Source: VBDM01 sp035519135
GTDB lineage: Bacteria; Pseudomonadota; Gammaproteobacteria; Burkholderiales; SG8-39
Length of the DNA: 64,000 nt
Direction: 5' to 3'
Assembly: GCA_035519135.1 (NCBI GenBank)
Contig: DATIWX010000004.1
Coordinates: 186,001 to 250,000, forward strand
The translations under genes were made by a program, and so were the position numbers. The notes beneath the pieces were generated by a model. It did not search any database and was not told the origin of the DNA. It was given only the letters and a program-made list of their open reading frames with translations. The stretch's first letter is position 1; each line of letters begins with the position of its first letter. Shown piece after piece: positions 35,596 to 44,213 of the stretch.

Positions 35596-37236
35596 TCAGC
35601 TCGGGCGCGCGCGCTTGAGAATGGGCTCGCAGGATGTGGCGGGCGGCAAGGTTCCGAAAGCCCGGCCCCCGTCGCGCTCGAGGCGCGAGGCACAGAACGC
35701 GTCCGCGGCCTCCGGCAGGGCATGGCGCTCCATGAGGCTCGCCTGAAGGGCCACCGCGACGGTCTCGACGATACGCCGCGCCTCGAACTCCGATTCGCCG
35801 CCGCCCTTGAACAATTGCGGGATAGCGGCGGCTGCGTTGCGCGAGCGCGCACCTCCGCGGCGGATCTCCTCGAGGAGGGCCTCGAGACTCTCCGGCGCGC
35901 GCTCGAGCGAGCGCAGCGCATCCAGGCAGATGACGTTACCTGACCCCTCCCAGATCCCGTTCAGCGGCGCTTCCCTGTAGAGCCGCGCAAGGGGCGCCTC
36001 CTCCACGTAGCCATTGCCGCCCAGGCATTCCATCGCCTCTGCGACAAAGGCGGGCAGGCGCTTGCAGAGCCAGTACTTGGCTATCGGGGTCATGAGGCGC
36101 ATCAGGGCCCGCTCGCGCGGATCCTCTTCCGCGCGGTCGAAAGCGCGAGCCAGGCGGAAGGCCAGCAGGGTGGCGGCCTCGGTTTCGAGAGCCAGATCGG
36201 CGAGGACGTTCTGCATCAGGGGTTGCTCGGCAAGGCGGCGTCCGAAGGCGTGGCGATGCATGGCATGGTGCAGCGCCTGGTTGAGCGCCGCCCGCATCAT
36301 CCCGGCCGAGGCGACGACGATGTCGAAGCGCGTGAGATGTGCCATTGCGATGAGGGTCGCGATGCCTCGACCCTCCTCTCCGATGATTCGGGCGCGCGTT
36401 CCGCGATACTCGATCTCCGAGGAGGCGTTCGAGCGGTTGCCGCACTTGTCCTTGAGACGCTGGATGAGAAAGGGATTGCGGGTGCCATCCTGCAGCGAGC
36501 GCGGGACGAAGAAGCAGGTGAGTCCAGCGCCGGTAGTGGCGAGCGTGAAGAAGGCGTCGCTCATCGGCGCTGAGCAGAACCACTTCTGCCCGCTCAGCTC
36601 GTAGTCGCCGCCACCGCCGGCGGGCGTGGCGCGTGATAGATTCGTACGAAGATCGGATCCCCCCTGTCGCTCGGTCATTGCCATGCCGATCGTGACCGCG
36701 CGCTTTTGTGCCAGGGGGAGTGGTCGCGGGTCGTAGTCGCATGCCAGAAGCTTGGACTCCCACTCGGCCGCGAGATCGGGGTCGTTGCGCAGGACCTTGA
36801 CCGAGGCGAAGGTCATCGTGACCGGGCAGGCCACCCCGTTCTCGCCCTGGTTCCAGAGATAGTTGAGCGCGGCGCGAGCGACCCATGCGCCGGCTCTTTT
36901 CTCGGTCCAGGCCAGGGAGTGCAGCCCGGCGCGGAACGCGAGAGCCATCAACTCGTGATACGCCGGGTGATACTCGACCGAGTCGATGCGGTTGCCGAAG
37001 CGATCGTGGGTCCTCAGTTCTGGGGAAAATCGGTTCGCCTGCGCGGCGAGCACTTGCATGCGCTCGCTCCCGACGAGCTCCCCGATTTCATTCGCGCGCG
37101 GGAAAATCCATCCGCCCCCTTCGCGCTCGACGGCTTCCCGGAGAGTTCGGTCACCCGACCAGGCGTTGAAACCGGCCAGGGGCGGGGGTTGATTCGTCGA
37201 ATCGGCGCTAGGCTGGATCGCAGGCGTCTCGCGCAT
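35596..37236 (-). CDS. AidB-like acyl-CoA dehydrogenase
   Basis: A 546-residue flavoprotein of the AidB branch of acyl-CoA dehydrogenases. Blocks are TVGIMAMTE-like TIGMAMTERQGGSDLRTN, YELSGQKWFCSAPMSDAF, FLIQRLKDKCGNRSNAS, YRGTRARIIGEEGRGI and ECLGGNGYVEEAPLARLYRE. E. coli AidB binds DNA and is part of the adaptive response to alkylation; whether this copy does so is unknown. ATG 37236 fits the family length. Divergent from msrA, with the two starts 70 bases apart. Confidence 0.9.
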   Translation of the reverse strand: MRETPAIQPSADSTNQPPPLAGFNAWSGDRTLREAVEREGGGWIFPRANEIGELVGSERMQVLAAQANRFSPELRTHDRFGNRIDSVEYHPAYHELMALAFRAGLHSLAWTEKRAGAWVARAALNYLWNQGENGVACPVTMTFASVKVLRNDPDLAAEWESKLLACDYDPRPLPLAQKRAVTIGMAMTERQGGSDLRTNLSRATPAGGGGDYELSGQKWFCSAPMSDAFFTLATTGAGLTCFFVPRSLQDGTRNPFLIQRLKDKCGNRSNASSEIEYRGTRARIIGEEGRGIATLIAMAHLTRFDIVVASAGMMRAALNQALHHAMHRHAFGRRLAEQPLMQNVLADLALETEAATLLAFRLARAFDRAEEDPRERALMRLMTPIAKYWLCKRLPAFVAEAMECLGGNGYVEEAPLARLYREAPLNGIWEGSGNVICLDALRSLERAPESLEALLEEIRRGGARSRNAAAAIPQLFKGGGESEFEARRIVETVAVALQASLMERHALPEAADAFCASRLERDGGRAFGTLPPATSCEPILKRARPS

Positions 37237-37306
37237 GCTGCATACTGTAATGAAAGCGGTCTCGACTCGACAAAATAGCACGCCACTGGAAGGAAAAGAC
37301 AAGGAC

Positions 37307-37852
37307 ATGGCCGACACAGCAAAGGAAATCGCAACGCTCGCCGGGGGGTGTTTCTGGTGTCTGGAGGCTGTATTCGACGACCTGAAGGGTGTGGCCTCGG
37401 TCGAATCCGGGTATATGGGTGGGAGCACGGGAAAGCCGACCTACGAGGAAGTCTGCTCCGGGAACACTGGCCACGCCGAGGTGGTCCGCATCACCTTCGA
37501 CCCCGGCGTCGTGTCGTTTAAGGAGATTCTGGAGGTGTTCTTCGTGATTCACGATCCGACGACCCTCAACCGCCAGGGCAATGACGTCGGAACGCAGTAC
37601 CGGTCAGCGATCTTCTACCATTCCGCCGAACAGAAGGCCGCGGCGGAACAGGCCATAGCGAACCTGAATTCGGCCAGGATCTACGACGATCCCATCGTTA
37701 CCGAGGTTGTGGCCGCTTCATCGTTCCACGCGGCCGAGGACTACCATCAGGAATACTTCCGGCGCAACCCCGCGCAGCCATATTGTGCGTACGTCGTGAG
37801 GCCGAAGGTCGCGAAATTCCGAAAGCACTTTCTGGAAAAGCTGAAAAAATGA
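37307..37852 (+). CDS. msrA: Peptide-methionine (S)-S-oxide reductase
   Basis: A 181-residue repair enzyme reducing methionine-S-sulfoxide in proteins. The catalytic motif is GGCFWCLEAVF. YEEVCSGNTGHAEVV, GTQYRSAIFYH and AAEDYHQEYFRRNP are further signatures, and PYCAYV carries a likely resolving Cys. ATG 37307 follows a purine-rich AAGGAAAAGACAAGGA; an upstream frame to 37235 overlaps the aidB-like start. Cytosolic, since no signal is seen. Confidence 0.96.
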   Translation: MADTAKEIATLAGGCFWCLEAVFDDLKGVASVESGYMGGSTGKPTYEEVCSGNTGHAEVVRITFDPGVVSFKEILEVFFVIHDPTTLNRQGNDVGTQYRSAIFYHSAEQKAAAEQAIANLNSARIYDDPIVTEVVAASSFHAAEDYHQEYFRRNPAQPYCAYVVRPKVAKFRKHFLEKLKK

Positions 37853-37860
37853 ACTGCACC

Positions 37861-37917
37861 CGAATGTCTGCGGTCCGGTCCGGAGCGCGTGGCTCCGGAC
37901 CGGCCGCAGCCCATTCG
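37861..37917. repeat. Long imperfect hairpin downstream of msrA
   Basis: CTGCGGTCCGGTCCGGAGC (37868-37886) pairs with GCTCCGGACCGGCCGCAG (37892-37909) with one bulged T, inside an outer stem CGAATG (37861-37866) / CATTCG (37912-37917). About 24 pairs in total around a 5-base loop. No T-run follows, so it is not a plain terminator; it may protect or end the msrA mRNA. Confidence 0.8.
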
Positions 37918-37969
37918 TAACCCGCTCAGGGCGCGTTGTTCAGGGGAAAAACCAAGCTGCCGCGGGGTT

Positions 37970-37988
37970 CGGGGCAGGTCCTGCCCCG
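37970..37988. repeat. GC-rich 19-base palindrome
   Basis: CGGGGCAGG, one central T, then CCTGCCCCG: nine perfect pairs around one base. It is too tight for an ideal RNA loop, so a DNA binding site is as likely as an RNA structure. Confidence 0.5.
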
Positions 37989-38130
37989 GGCGCGACCGTT
38001 ACGGAAGACGCTTTAAGCGCCATCTCCGTCACAGCGCTGCCGGTTCGCCGCAGCTTGCCCGGCTGTTCCCAGCCCTGCTTCTCTCGACCGCGGTATTTGC
38101 GGTCGGGCGGGTCTCAGCGACGTCGCCTAT

Positions 38131-38181
38131 CTACTTCTTCTTTTTCTTCGCTGCTTTCTTGGCTTTTCTCTTCTTCGCCAT
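38131..38181 (-). CDS. 16-residue lysine-rich mini-ORF
   Basis: ATG 38181 to TAG 38131-38133 encodes MAKKRKAKKAAKKKKK, 11 lysines of 16. GGAGG stands 6 bases before the ATG, a stronger ribosome site than most genes here. Such composition resembles tails of histone H1-like or DNA/RNA-binding proteins, but no known family fits such a short peptide. It could be a true micropeptide, a ribosome-stalling (poly-Lys) leader, or the remnant of a larger gene; nothing recognisable follows it. Confidence 0.45.
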   Translation of the reverse strand: MAKKRKAKKAAKKKKK

Positions 38182-38887
38182 CACTAGCCTCCATCAAAAG
38201 TTAAAGAAGCAAGCACAGCGCCCGTTCCAGTTGCGGCGGGCGATTCGACCGTCGGGGCAAGCCCGGCAGCGAATCCTTGCGTCGCTCTACGTAGCGAGCG
38301 ACTGAAAAATTTTCTTTTTACCGCGCTAACCTTGCATGTTCCGCAAGATTTCCATCTACAGCGGCAAAAATTTTCAGGAGCATTGCACATAATAAGCAAA
38401 GCAGCAAGAAGTATTTCGCAGCGAAACTACCGCGTCGCTCGAGCAAACTCTCATCGATTCGAAAAGTGTTGGCGCCGGATCCGTGCGAACCGCAACTTCG
38501 CAGCTGCGCTGGTTGCGAAAGTGCAGACACATCTCGCGAGCATATCGAGGCGTGATGTCGGCAGCTCTTTGGAGTAGCGGTGAACGCAAGCCGATCGCAA
38601 ATCGCGCCGCGGGATTGGTGGGCGAGGTTGGCTGAAGGCGCGCTGACGAAGCGGATTTCGATTGAACGCGCCTTCGCGGCGATCGTTGCGAGACTCGGCC
38701 GGCGTGCGTTCAAGACACGCGTCTCCGGGCGGCATGTTCGGCGCGCACACCTAGGTACACCGCGGCCCGCATAGTCGAGTACGGTGTCCCTGGCGCACAC
38801 CGCTGGCCGACGCGGAGAGATCACGGAGAACACCGGTCGCGAGTATGCGAAAAATTCGTAAGATTATGAATTTGCGCGAAGATTTCT

Positions 38888-38928
38888 CTGTCATATTTCC
38901 CGGCGGCTTGTAACATTTTTGAAATACT
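38888..38928 (+). promoter_or_regulatory. PhoB-box region and promoter of pstS
   Basis: CTGTCAT at 38888-38894 is a perfect Pho-box half-site, and TTGTAAC at 38909-38915 is a second near-match 21 bases on, followed by ATTT. A -10-like AAATACT lies about 10 bases downstream (38922-38928), the usual spacing for PhoB-activated promoters that lack a -35 box. This fits induction of pst under phosphate limitation. Confidence 0.55.
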
Positions 38929-38989
38929 AGCCGCATACCATGCATGGGCTTTACATCGTTTCCCACCGAATTCCTTATCGGGAGGTTTC

Positions 38990-40048
38990 ATGCAACTCAT
39001 CCGCTATTTGAGAACCAGCCTGCTTGCGCTGTCGGCTCTCGCGCTGGGCACGGCGAGCTATTCGGGCATGGCTGCCGACATTACTGGAGCGGGAGCGACT
39101 TTTCCCTATCCAATCTATGCAAAGTGGGCTGATGCCTATAAACAAAAGACAGGCATCGGGTTGAATTACCAGTCGATCGGTTCGGGCGGCGGGATCAAGC
39201 AGATCCGCTCCAAGACCGTTGACTTCGGCGCCTCGGACATGCCTCTCAAGCCCGAGGACCTCGAGAAGGACGGCCTGATGCAGTTCCCGACCGTGGTCGG
39301 CGGTGAGGTTCTGGTAGTGAATCTTGAAGGTATCAAGGCAGGCGAGATGAAGCTGACCGGCAAGCTGGTTGCCGACATCTATCTGGGCAAGATCACCAAG
39401 TGGAACGACCCACAGATCGCCAAGATGAATCCGGGCTTGAAGCTGCCCGATCAGAGCATCACTGTCGTCCATCGCTCGGACGGCTCGGGGACGACCTTCA
39501 TTTTCACGAACTATCTCTCGAAGGTGAGCCCGGAATGGAAGGAAAAGGTCGGCGCTGACGTCTCGGTATCGTGGCCTGCCGCCTCGGACGCGGGCGGCAA
39601 GGGCAATGAAGGCGTGGCCTCGTTCGTGCAACGCATCAAAGGCGCGATCGGCTACGTCGAGTATGCCTACGCCAAGCAGAACAACATGGTCTATACGCAG
39701 CTCCAGAATCGCGCCGGAAACTTCCTCATGCCCAACGACAAGACGTTTCAGGCCGCCGCAGCCGGAGCCGATTGGAAGAATGCTCCCGGTTTCTACGAGA
39801 TCCTGACGGATGAGCCGGGCGCGAACAGCTGGCCGATCGCGGGTGCGACCTTCATCCTGATGCACAAGTCTCAGCCGAGCGCTGAGCGGGCAAAGGAAGT
39901 GCTCAAATTCTTCGATTGGGCGTACGCAAACGGCGATGCGATGGCCTTGGAGCTTGTCTACATTCCGCTTCCCGACTCCGTGGTGAACCAGATCCAGGCC
40001 GCGTGGAAGGCCAACATCAAGGATCAAACCGGCAGGTCCGTCTGGTAA
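38990..40048 (+). CDS. pstS: Phosphate ABC transporter, periplasmic binding protein
   Basis: A 352-residue exported receptor for inorganic phosphate. A signal peptide (about 28 residues, ending near GMAA) is followed by DITGAGATFPYPIYAKWADAY. The phosphate-binding loops are seen as SIGSGGGIKQI, VDFGASDMPL and VVHRSDGSGTTFIFT. GGGAGG precedes the ATG. First gene of pstSCAB-phoUB, behind a Pho-box region. Confidence 0.97.
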   Translation: MQLIRYLRTSLLALSALALGTASYSGMAADITGAGATFPYPIYAKWADAYKQKTGIGLNYQSIGSGGGIKQIRSKTVDFGASDMPLKPEDLEKDGLMQFPTVVGGEVLVVNLEGIKAGEMKLTGKLVADIYLGKITKWNDPQIAKMNPGLKLPDQSITVVHRSDGSGTTFIFTNYLSKVSPEWKEKVGADVSVSWPAASDAGGKGNEGVASFVQRIKGAIGYVEYAYAKQNNMVYTQLQNRAGNFLMPNDKTFQAAAAGADWKNAPGFYEILTDEPGANSWPIAGATFILMHKSQPSAERAKEVLKFFDWAYANGDAMALELVYIPLPDSVVNQIQAAWKANIKDQTGRSVW

Positions 40049-40084
40049 CGGCGGAAGACACCGCGAGCGTCCGGAACGACTAGA

Positions 40085-41104
40085 ATGAGCGCTGTCGCAG
40101 ATACGATAGAAGGGCTTCCAGGCCCCTCCGACATCTCCACAGTGTCTAGATCGATTCCGGACGCAAGTTTGCGTAGGCACTACCGGCTCGACCAGGCGTT
40201 TCGCCTTGCTACGCGGTTCTTTGCCCTCCTGGTGCTAACGCTGCTGGCGGGGATCATCGCCTCTCTGGTCCTGGGGAGCATCCCGGCCATGAAGGCTTTC
40301 GGTCTCGGGTTTCTTACCAGCGCGGACTGGAATCCGGTGACCGAGAAGTTTGGCGCGCTGGTGCCCATTGTCGGCACGCTGGTCACCTCGTTCATCGCTC
40401 TCCTCATCGGGATTCCCGTGAGCTTTGGCATCGCGCTCTTTCTCACCGAGCTGTCGCCGCCATGGCTGCGCCGCCCGCTCGGCACCGCAATCGAGCTCCT
40501 TGCCGCTATTCCGAGCATCATCTACGGCATGTGGGGCCTGTTCGTTTTCGCGCCGGTGTTCGGCGATCACGTGGAACCTCTGTTGTCGAACACGCTGGGG
40601 ACGCTGCCCGTGCTTGGCGCGCTGTTTCGCGGCGCCCCGACGGGTATAGGCATCCTGACCGCCGGAATCATCCTCGCTATCATGGTGATTCCATTCATCG
40701 CCTCGGTCATGCGCGACGTGTTCGAGATCGTCCCGGCGGTGCTGAAAGAATCTTCCTACGCTCTCGGGTCGACGACGTGGGAAGTGGTATGGCACGTGGT
40801 GCTCCCCTACACCAAGGTCGGTGTTGTCGGTGGGGTGATGCTCGGCCTGGGGCGTGCGCTCGGCGAGACCATGGCGGTGACGTTCGTGATCGGTAACGCG
40901 CACAAGCTGAGCCCCTCGCTGCTCGCCCCCGGAAGCAGCATCGCCTCGGCTCTAGCCAACGAATTCACCGAGGCGGTCGGCGACCTTTACCTCTCGTCCC
41001 TGATCGAGCTGGGATTGATCCTGTTCTTGATCACCTTCGTCATACTCGCGCTGTCCAAGCTGCTGTTGATGCGGCTCGCGAAGTTCGAAGGGCAGAAGAC
41101 CTGA
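40085..41104 (+). CDS. pstC: Phosphate ABC transporter permease PstC
   Basis: A 339-residue inner-membrane permease with six predicted spans. PPWLRRPLGTAIELLAAIPS followed by IIYGMWGLFV is a family block, and the ABC-coupling EAA loop is near SSYALGSTTWEVVWHVVLPY. A long cytosolic N-terminus of about 45 residues precedes the first helix. Located 36 bases after pstS. Confidence 0.97.
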   Translation: MSAVADTIEGLPGPSDISTVSRSIPDASLRRHYRLDQAFRLATRFFALLVLTLLAGIIASLVLGSIPAMKAFGLGFLTSADWNPVTEKFGALVPIVGTLVTSFIALLIGIPVSFGIALFLTELSPPWLRRPLGTAIELLAAIPSIIYGMWGLFVFAPVFGDHVEPLLSNTLGTLPVLGALFRGAPTGIGILTAGIILAIMVIPFIASVMRDVFEIVPAVLKESSYALGSTTWEVVWHVVLPYTKVGVVGGVMLGLGRALGETMAVTFVIGNAHKLSPSLLAPGSSIASALANEFTEAVGDLYLSSLIELGLILFLITFVILALSKLLLMRLAKFEGQKT

Positions 41105-41122
41105 CGGGTCCTGCCGAAGCCA

Positions 41123-41965
41123 ATGAGCCTCTACACCCGGCGGCTGCTGATCAATCGGTTCAATCTCTTCGTCTCTCTTTTGGCGATGGTCTTCGGCCTC
41201 TTCTGGTTGGGCTGGATCCTTTACACTCTGTTGGCGGCCGGGTTCGGCGCGCTCGGGCCGGACCTGATCCTGAAAATGACTCCGCCGCCGGGGAACTCCG
41301 GCGGTTTGCTCAACCCCATCGCGGGCAGCTTGCTCATGGCCGCCTTGGGGACGCTGATCGGCACGCCGATCGGAATCATGGCCGGGATATACCTGGCGGA
41401 ATTCGGTAGCCGCAGCTGGCTCGCGCCGGTGACGCGCTTCATCAACGATATCCTGCTTTCGGCGCCCTCGATCGTGATCGGCCTCTTCGTCTACGAAGTC
41501 TACGTGGTGCAAGTCGGGCACTTTTCCGCTTGGGCAGGGACCTTCGCGTTGGCGCTACTCGTCATCCCGGTTGTGATCCGCACCACCGAGAACATGCTTC
41601 GCCTGGTTCCAGACAGCCTGCGCGAGGCCGCCGCGGCGCTCGGCTCGCCGCAATGGAAGGTGATCACCCTGGTGACCGTGCGTGCGGCCAAGGCGGGGAT
41701 CATCACGGGGATTCTGCTCGCGATCGCCCGCATCAGCGGCGAGACGGCGCCGCTCCTTTTCACGGCGCTCAATAACCAATTCTGGTCTACGAACATGAAT
41801 GCTCCGATGTCCAACCTTCCGGTGGTGATATTCCAGTTCGCGATGAGTCCCTACGACGACTGGCAGAAATTGGCCTGGGCCGGCTCGCTGATCATCACTT
41901 TCGGGGTGCTGAGTTTGAATATCATCGCCCGTACCATGGCTCGCGAGAAAACCCCGGTGTATTGA
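41123..41965 (+). CDS. pstA: Phosphate ABC transporter permease PstA
   Basis: A 280-residue second permease. LLMAALGTLIGTPIGIMAGI, LLSAPSIVIGLFVYEVYV and the EAA-type LREAAAALGSPQWKVITLV loop are visible. It pairs with PstC to form the channel. The stop (TGA) overlaps a TTG that could serve as an alternative pstB start. Confidence 0.97.
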   Translation: MSLYTRRLLINRFNLFVSLLAMVFGLFWLGWILYTLLAAGFGALGPDLILKMTPPPGNSGGLLNPIAGSLLMAALGTLIGTPIGIMAGIYLAEFGSRSWLAPVTRFINDILLSAPSIVIGLFVYEVYVVQVGHFSAWAGTFALALLVIPVVIRTTENMLRLVPDSLREAAAALGSPQWKVITLVTVRAAKAGIITGILLAIARISGETAPLLFTALNNQFWSTNMNAPMSNLPVVIFQFAMSPYDDWQKLAWAGSLIITFGVLSLNIIARTMAREKTPVY

Positions 41966-41967
41966 TC

Positions 41968-42762
41968 ATGAACGCCGCCGTTCTACAACAATCATCGCCC
42001 GAGACCATTGTTCAGAAGATCGAGGTGAAGAATCTCAACTTCTACTACGGCGGTTATCACGCACTGAAAAACATCAATCTTGGAATTCCCGAGAGGAAAG
42101 TGACCGCGTTCATCGGACCGTCGGGTTGCGGCAAGTCGACGCTGCTGCGCACCTTCAACCGGATGTACGCGCTCTATCCGAATCAGGAGGCGCGAGGCGA
42201 GATACTCCTCGACGGCAGTAACATCCTTTCACCGGGACAGGATCTGAACCGCTTGCGCGCAAAGGTGGGCATGGTATTCCAGAAGCCGACGCCCTTTCCG
42301 ATGTCGATCTACGACAACATCGCTTTCGGCGTGCGCCTGTACGAGAGCCTTTCGTCACGCGAGATGGATGAGCGTATCGAGTGGGCGCTGCGCAAGGCGG
42401 CTCTCTGGGAAGAAGTGAAGGACAAGCTGAAGCAGAGCGGCACGAGCCTCTCCGGCGGCCAGCAGCAACGTCTGTGCATCGCGCGCGGCATCGCGGTCAA
42501 GCCAGAGGTTCTCCTCCTCGACGAACCGGCATCGGCGCTCGATCCGATCTCCACGGGCAGAATCGAGGAGCTCGTGCACGAGCTGAAGACCGACTACACC
42601 ATCGTGATCGTGACGCACAACATGCAGCAGGCCGCGCGCGTTTCGGATTACACTGCCTACATGTATCTCGGGGAAATGGTGGAGTTCGGCGTCACCGATG
42701 AGGTGTTCATCAAGCCGAAGAAGAAGGAGACCGAGGATTACATCACCGGTCGCTTCGGCTGA
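41968..42762 (+). CDS. pstB: Phosphate ABC transporter ATP-binding protein
   Basis: A 264-residue ATPase. Walker A is GPSGCGKSTLLRTFNRM, the ABC signature is LSGGQQQRLCIARG and Walker B is VLLLDEPASALDP, with the H-loop in VIVTHNMQQAARVSD. ATG 41968 is preferred; TTG 41962, overlapping the pstA stop, is also in frame. Besides transport, PstB helps signal phosphate status to PhoR through PhoU. Confidence 0.97.
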   Translation: MNAAVLQQSSPETIVQKIEVKNLNFYYGGYHALKNINLGIPERKVTAFIGPSGCGKSTLLRTFNRMYALYPNQEARGEILLDGSNILSPGQDLNRLRAKVGMVFQKPTPFPMSIYDNIAFGVRLYESLSSREMDERIEWALRKAALWEEVKDKLKQSGTSLSGGQQQRLCIARGIAVKPEVLLLDEPASALDPISTGRIEELVHELKTDYTIVIVTHNMQQAARVSDYTAYMYLGEMVEFGVTDEVFIKPKKKETEDYITGRFG

Positions 42763-42776
42763 TCGGAGGCCACGAT

Positions 42777-43481
42777 ATGAGCAGCGAGCATCTTTCCAAG
42801 CAGTTCGATGCCGACCTGGAGACTCTGCGGTCCGGAGTGCTGCAGATGGGCGGCCTGGTGGAGTCCCAGATTCGTGGTGCCATCGAGGCGTTTGGCAGCG
42901 GCAACTCGGCCTTGATCGATCAGATCATTGCAAGTGAAGCCCGTGTCAACGAATGCGAAGTGCAGATCGACGACGATTGCAGCCACATCATCGTCAAACG
43001 CCAGCCCGCGGCCAGCGACCTGCGCTTGATCATGGCGATCAGCAAGACGGTGACGGATCTCGAGCGCATCGGCGACGAAGCCGAGAAGATCGCACGCATG
43101 TCCAAGCAGATCCATGAGCGCGGGCGCGCGGACCTGCACCGGTTCGCCAACATCCGCCATGCCGCCGACATCGCGCTGTCGATGCTGCGCCAGGCACTCG
43201 ATGCGTTCGCGCGCCTCGACACGGCCCAGGCTGCGAGCATCATCCGGCAGGACGTAGCCATAGACACGGAGTTCCGCTCGATCCTGCGCCAGCTGATCAC
43301 TTTCATGATGGAAGATCCGCGTACGATCTCGACCGCCCTGGAGATCGTCTGGATCGCAAAGGCGGTCGAGCGCATAGGCGATCACGCCAAGAACATCGCT
43401 GAGGACGTCATCTATATCGTCAAGGGCACCGACGTGCGCCACACCGCAGTCGAGGTGGTCGAGCGCGAGGCGCTCGGCTGA
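42777..43481 (+). CDS. phoU: Phosphate transport regulator PhoU
   Basis: A 234-residue, all-helical protein with two PhoU three-helix repeats and the metal-binding E/D-x3-D patterns (ISKTVTDLERIGDEAEKIA in the first, EIVWIAKAVERIGDHAKNIA in the second). It links Pst to PhoR and restrains Pho signalling. The stop shares one base with the ATG of phoB (TGATG), so they are coupled. Confidence 0.96.
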   Translation: MSSEHLSKQFDADLETLRSGVLQMGGLVESQIRGAIEAFGSGNSALIDQIIASEARVNECEVQIDDDCSHIIVKRQPAASDLRLIMAISKTVTDLERIGDEAEKIARMSKQIHERGRADLHRFANIRHAADIALSMLRQALDAFARLDTAQAASIIRQDVAIDTEFRSILRQLITFMMEDPRTISTALEIVWIAKAVERIGDHAKNIAEDVIYIVKGTDVRHTAVEVVEREALG

Positions 43482-44212
43482 TGCGCTCGGCGCAGATCGG
43501 GAACATGAACGGAACGGCCGTGCGTGGCGCGATTCTGGTCGTCGAGGACGAGCCCGCGATACAGGAGCTGATCGCGGTCAACCTCGAACACGCGGGACAT
43601 CAGGTCCTGCGTGCGGCAAACGTTCCGGAAGCCGAGGCCCTCGTCCGGGAGGTCCTGCCGGATCTCGTGCTGCTCGACTGGATGCTGCCCGGCCCACCCG
43701 GGGTGAATTTCGCGCGCCAGTTGCGCACCGACCAACGCACCAAGGATATCCCCATCATCATGCTCACGGCGCGGGCGCAGGAGCAGGATACGGTTGCCGG
43801 GCTGGAGAGCGGTGCCGATGACTATGTGACCAAGCCTTTCTCGCCGCGAGAGCTCCTCGCCCGGATCAAGGCCGTGATGCGCCGCCGCGCGCCGCAGCTC
43901 ACCGACGACGCGGTCGAGATCGCGGATCTCAGGCTCGATCCGGTCGCGCATCGCGTGAGCGCGTCGGGGGCACAGGTCACATTGGGACCGACCGAATTCA
44001 GGATGCTGCATTTTTTCATGACCCATCCCGAGCGCGTCTACAGCCGCGCTCAGCTTCTCGACGAAGTCTGGGGCGATCACGTCTTTGTCGAGGAACGCAC
44101 CGTCGACGTCCACATCCGCCGCTTGAGGCAGGCGCTCGAGCCGAGCAAGCACGATTTCCTCGTGGAAACCGTGCGCGGCACCGGGTATCGCTTCAGGCGC
44201 AGCCTGCCCTAG
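43481..44212 (+). CDS. phoB: Phosphate response regulator PhoB
   Basis: A 243-residue OmpR-type regulator. The receiver domain has the acidic pair in VVEDEP, phospho-acceptor Asp66 (LVLLDWMLPG), Thr in IIMLTARA and Lys in VTKPFSPRELL. The C-terminal winged helix (RVYSRAQLLDEVWGDHVFVE, TVDVHIRRLRQAL) binds Pho boxes. ATG 43481 overlaps the phoU stop; ATG 43505 is an alternative. Its partner phoR is six genes further on, not adjacent. Convergent with ppx. Confidence 0.96.
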   Translation: MRSAQIGNMNGTAVRGAILVVEDEPAIQELIAVNLEHAGHQVLRAANVPEAEALVREVLPDLVLLDWMLPGPPGVNFARQLRTDQRTKDIPIIMLTARAQEQDTVAGLESGADDYVTKPFSPRELLARIKAVMRRRAPQLTDDAVEIADLRLDPVAHRVSASGAQVTLGPTEFRMLHFFMTHPERVYSRAQLLDEVWGDHVFVEERTVDVHIRRLRQALEPSKHDFLVETVRGTGYRFRRSLP

Positions 44213-44213
44213 G

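Larger units (their letters stand above)
37853..38887. other. Gap of about 1 kb without a recognisable gene
   Basis: No protein of known family is seen in any frame. ORFs of 60-170 codons exist, but their products are Arg/Ser-rich and look like shadows of GC-rich DNA; one GTG frame (38580-38774, plus) has a GGAG before it but no recognised product. The stretch holds a very long hairpin, a palindrome and a 16-codon lysine-rich ORF (each listed separately), plus a small stem GTCGCT/AGCGAC at 38281-38302 followed by a T-rich run. The right end carries the pstS control region. Confidence 0.6.

Noticed and set aside
37889..38305. A 138-codon plus frame with a poly-Phe stretch
   Set aside because: The Phe run is only the antisense of the lysine codons of the 38131-38181 micro-ORF, and there is no ribosome site.
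38318..38833. A 171-codon minus frame in the msrA-pstS gap
   Set aside because: Composition is Arg/Ser/Cys-rich, there is no ribosome site and no family is recognised; treated as non-coding.
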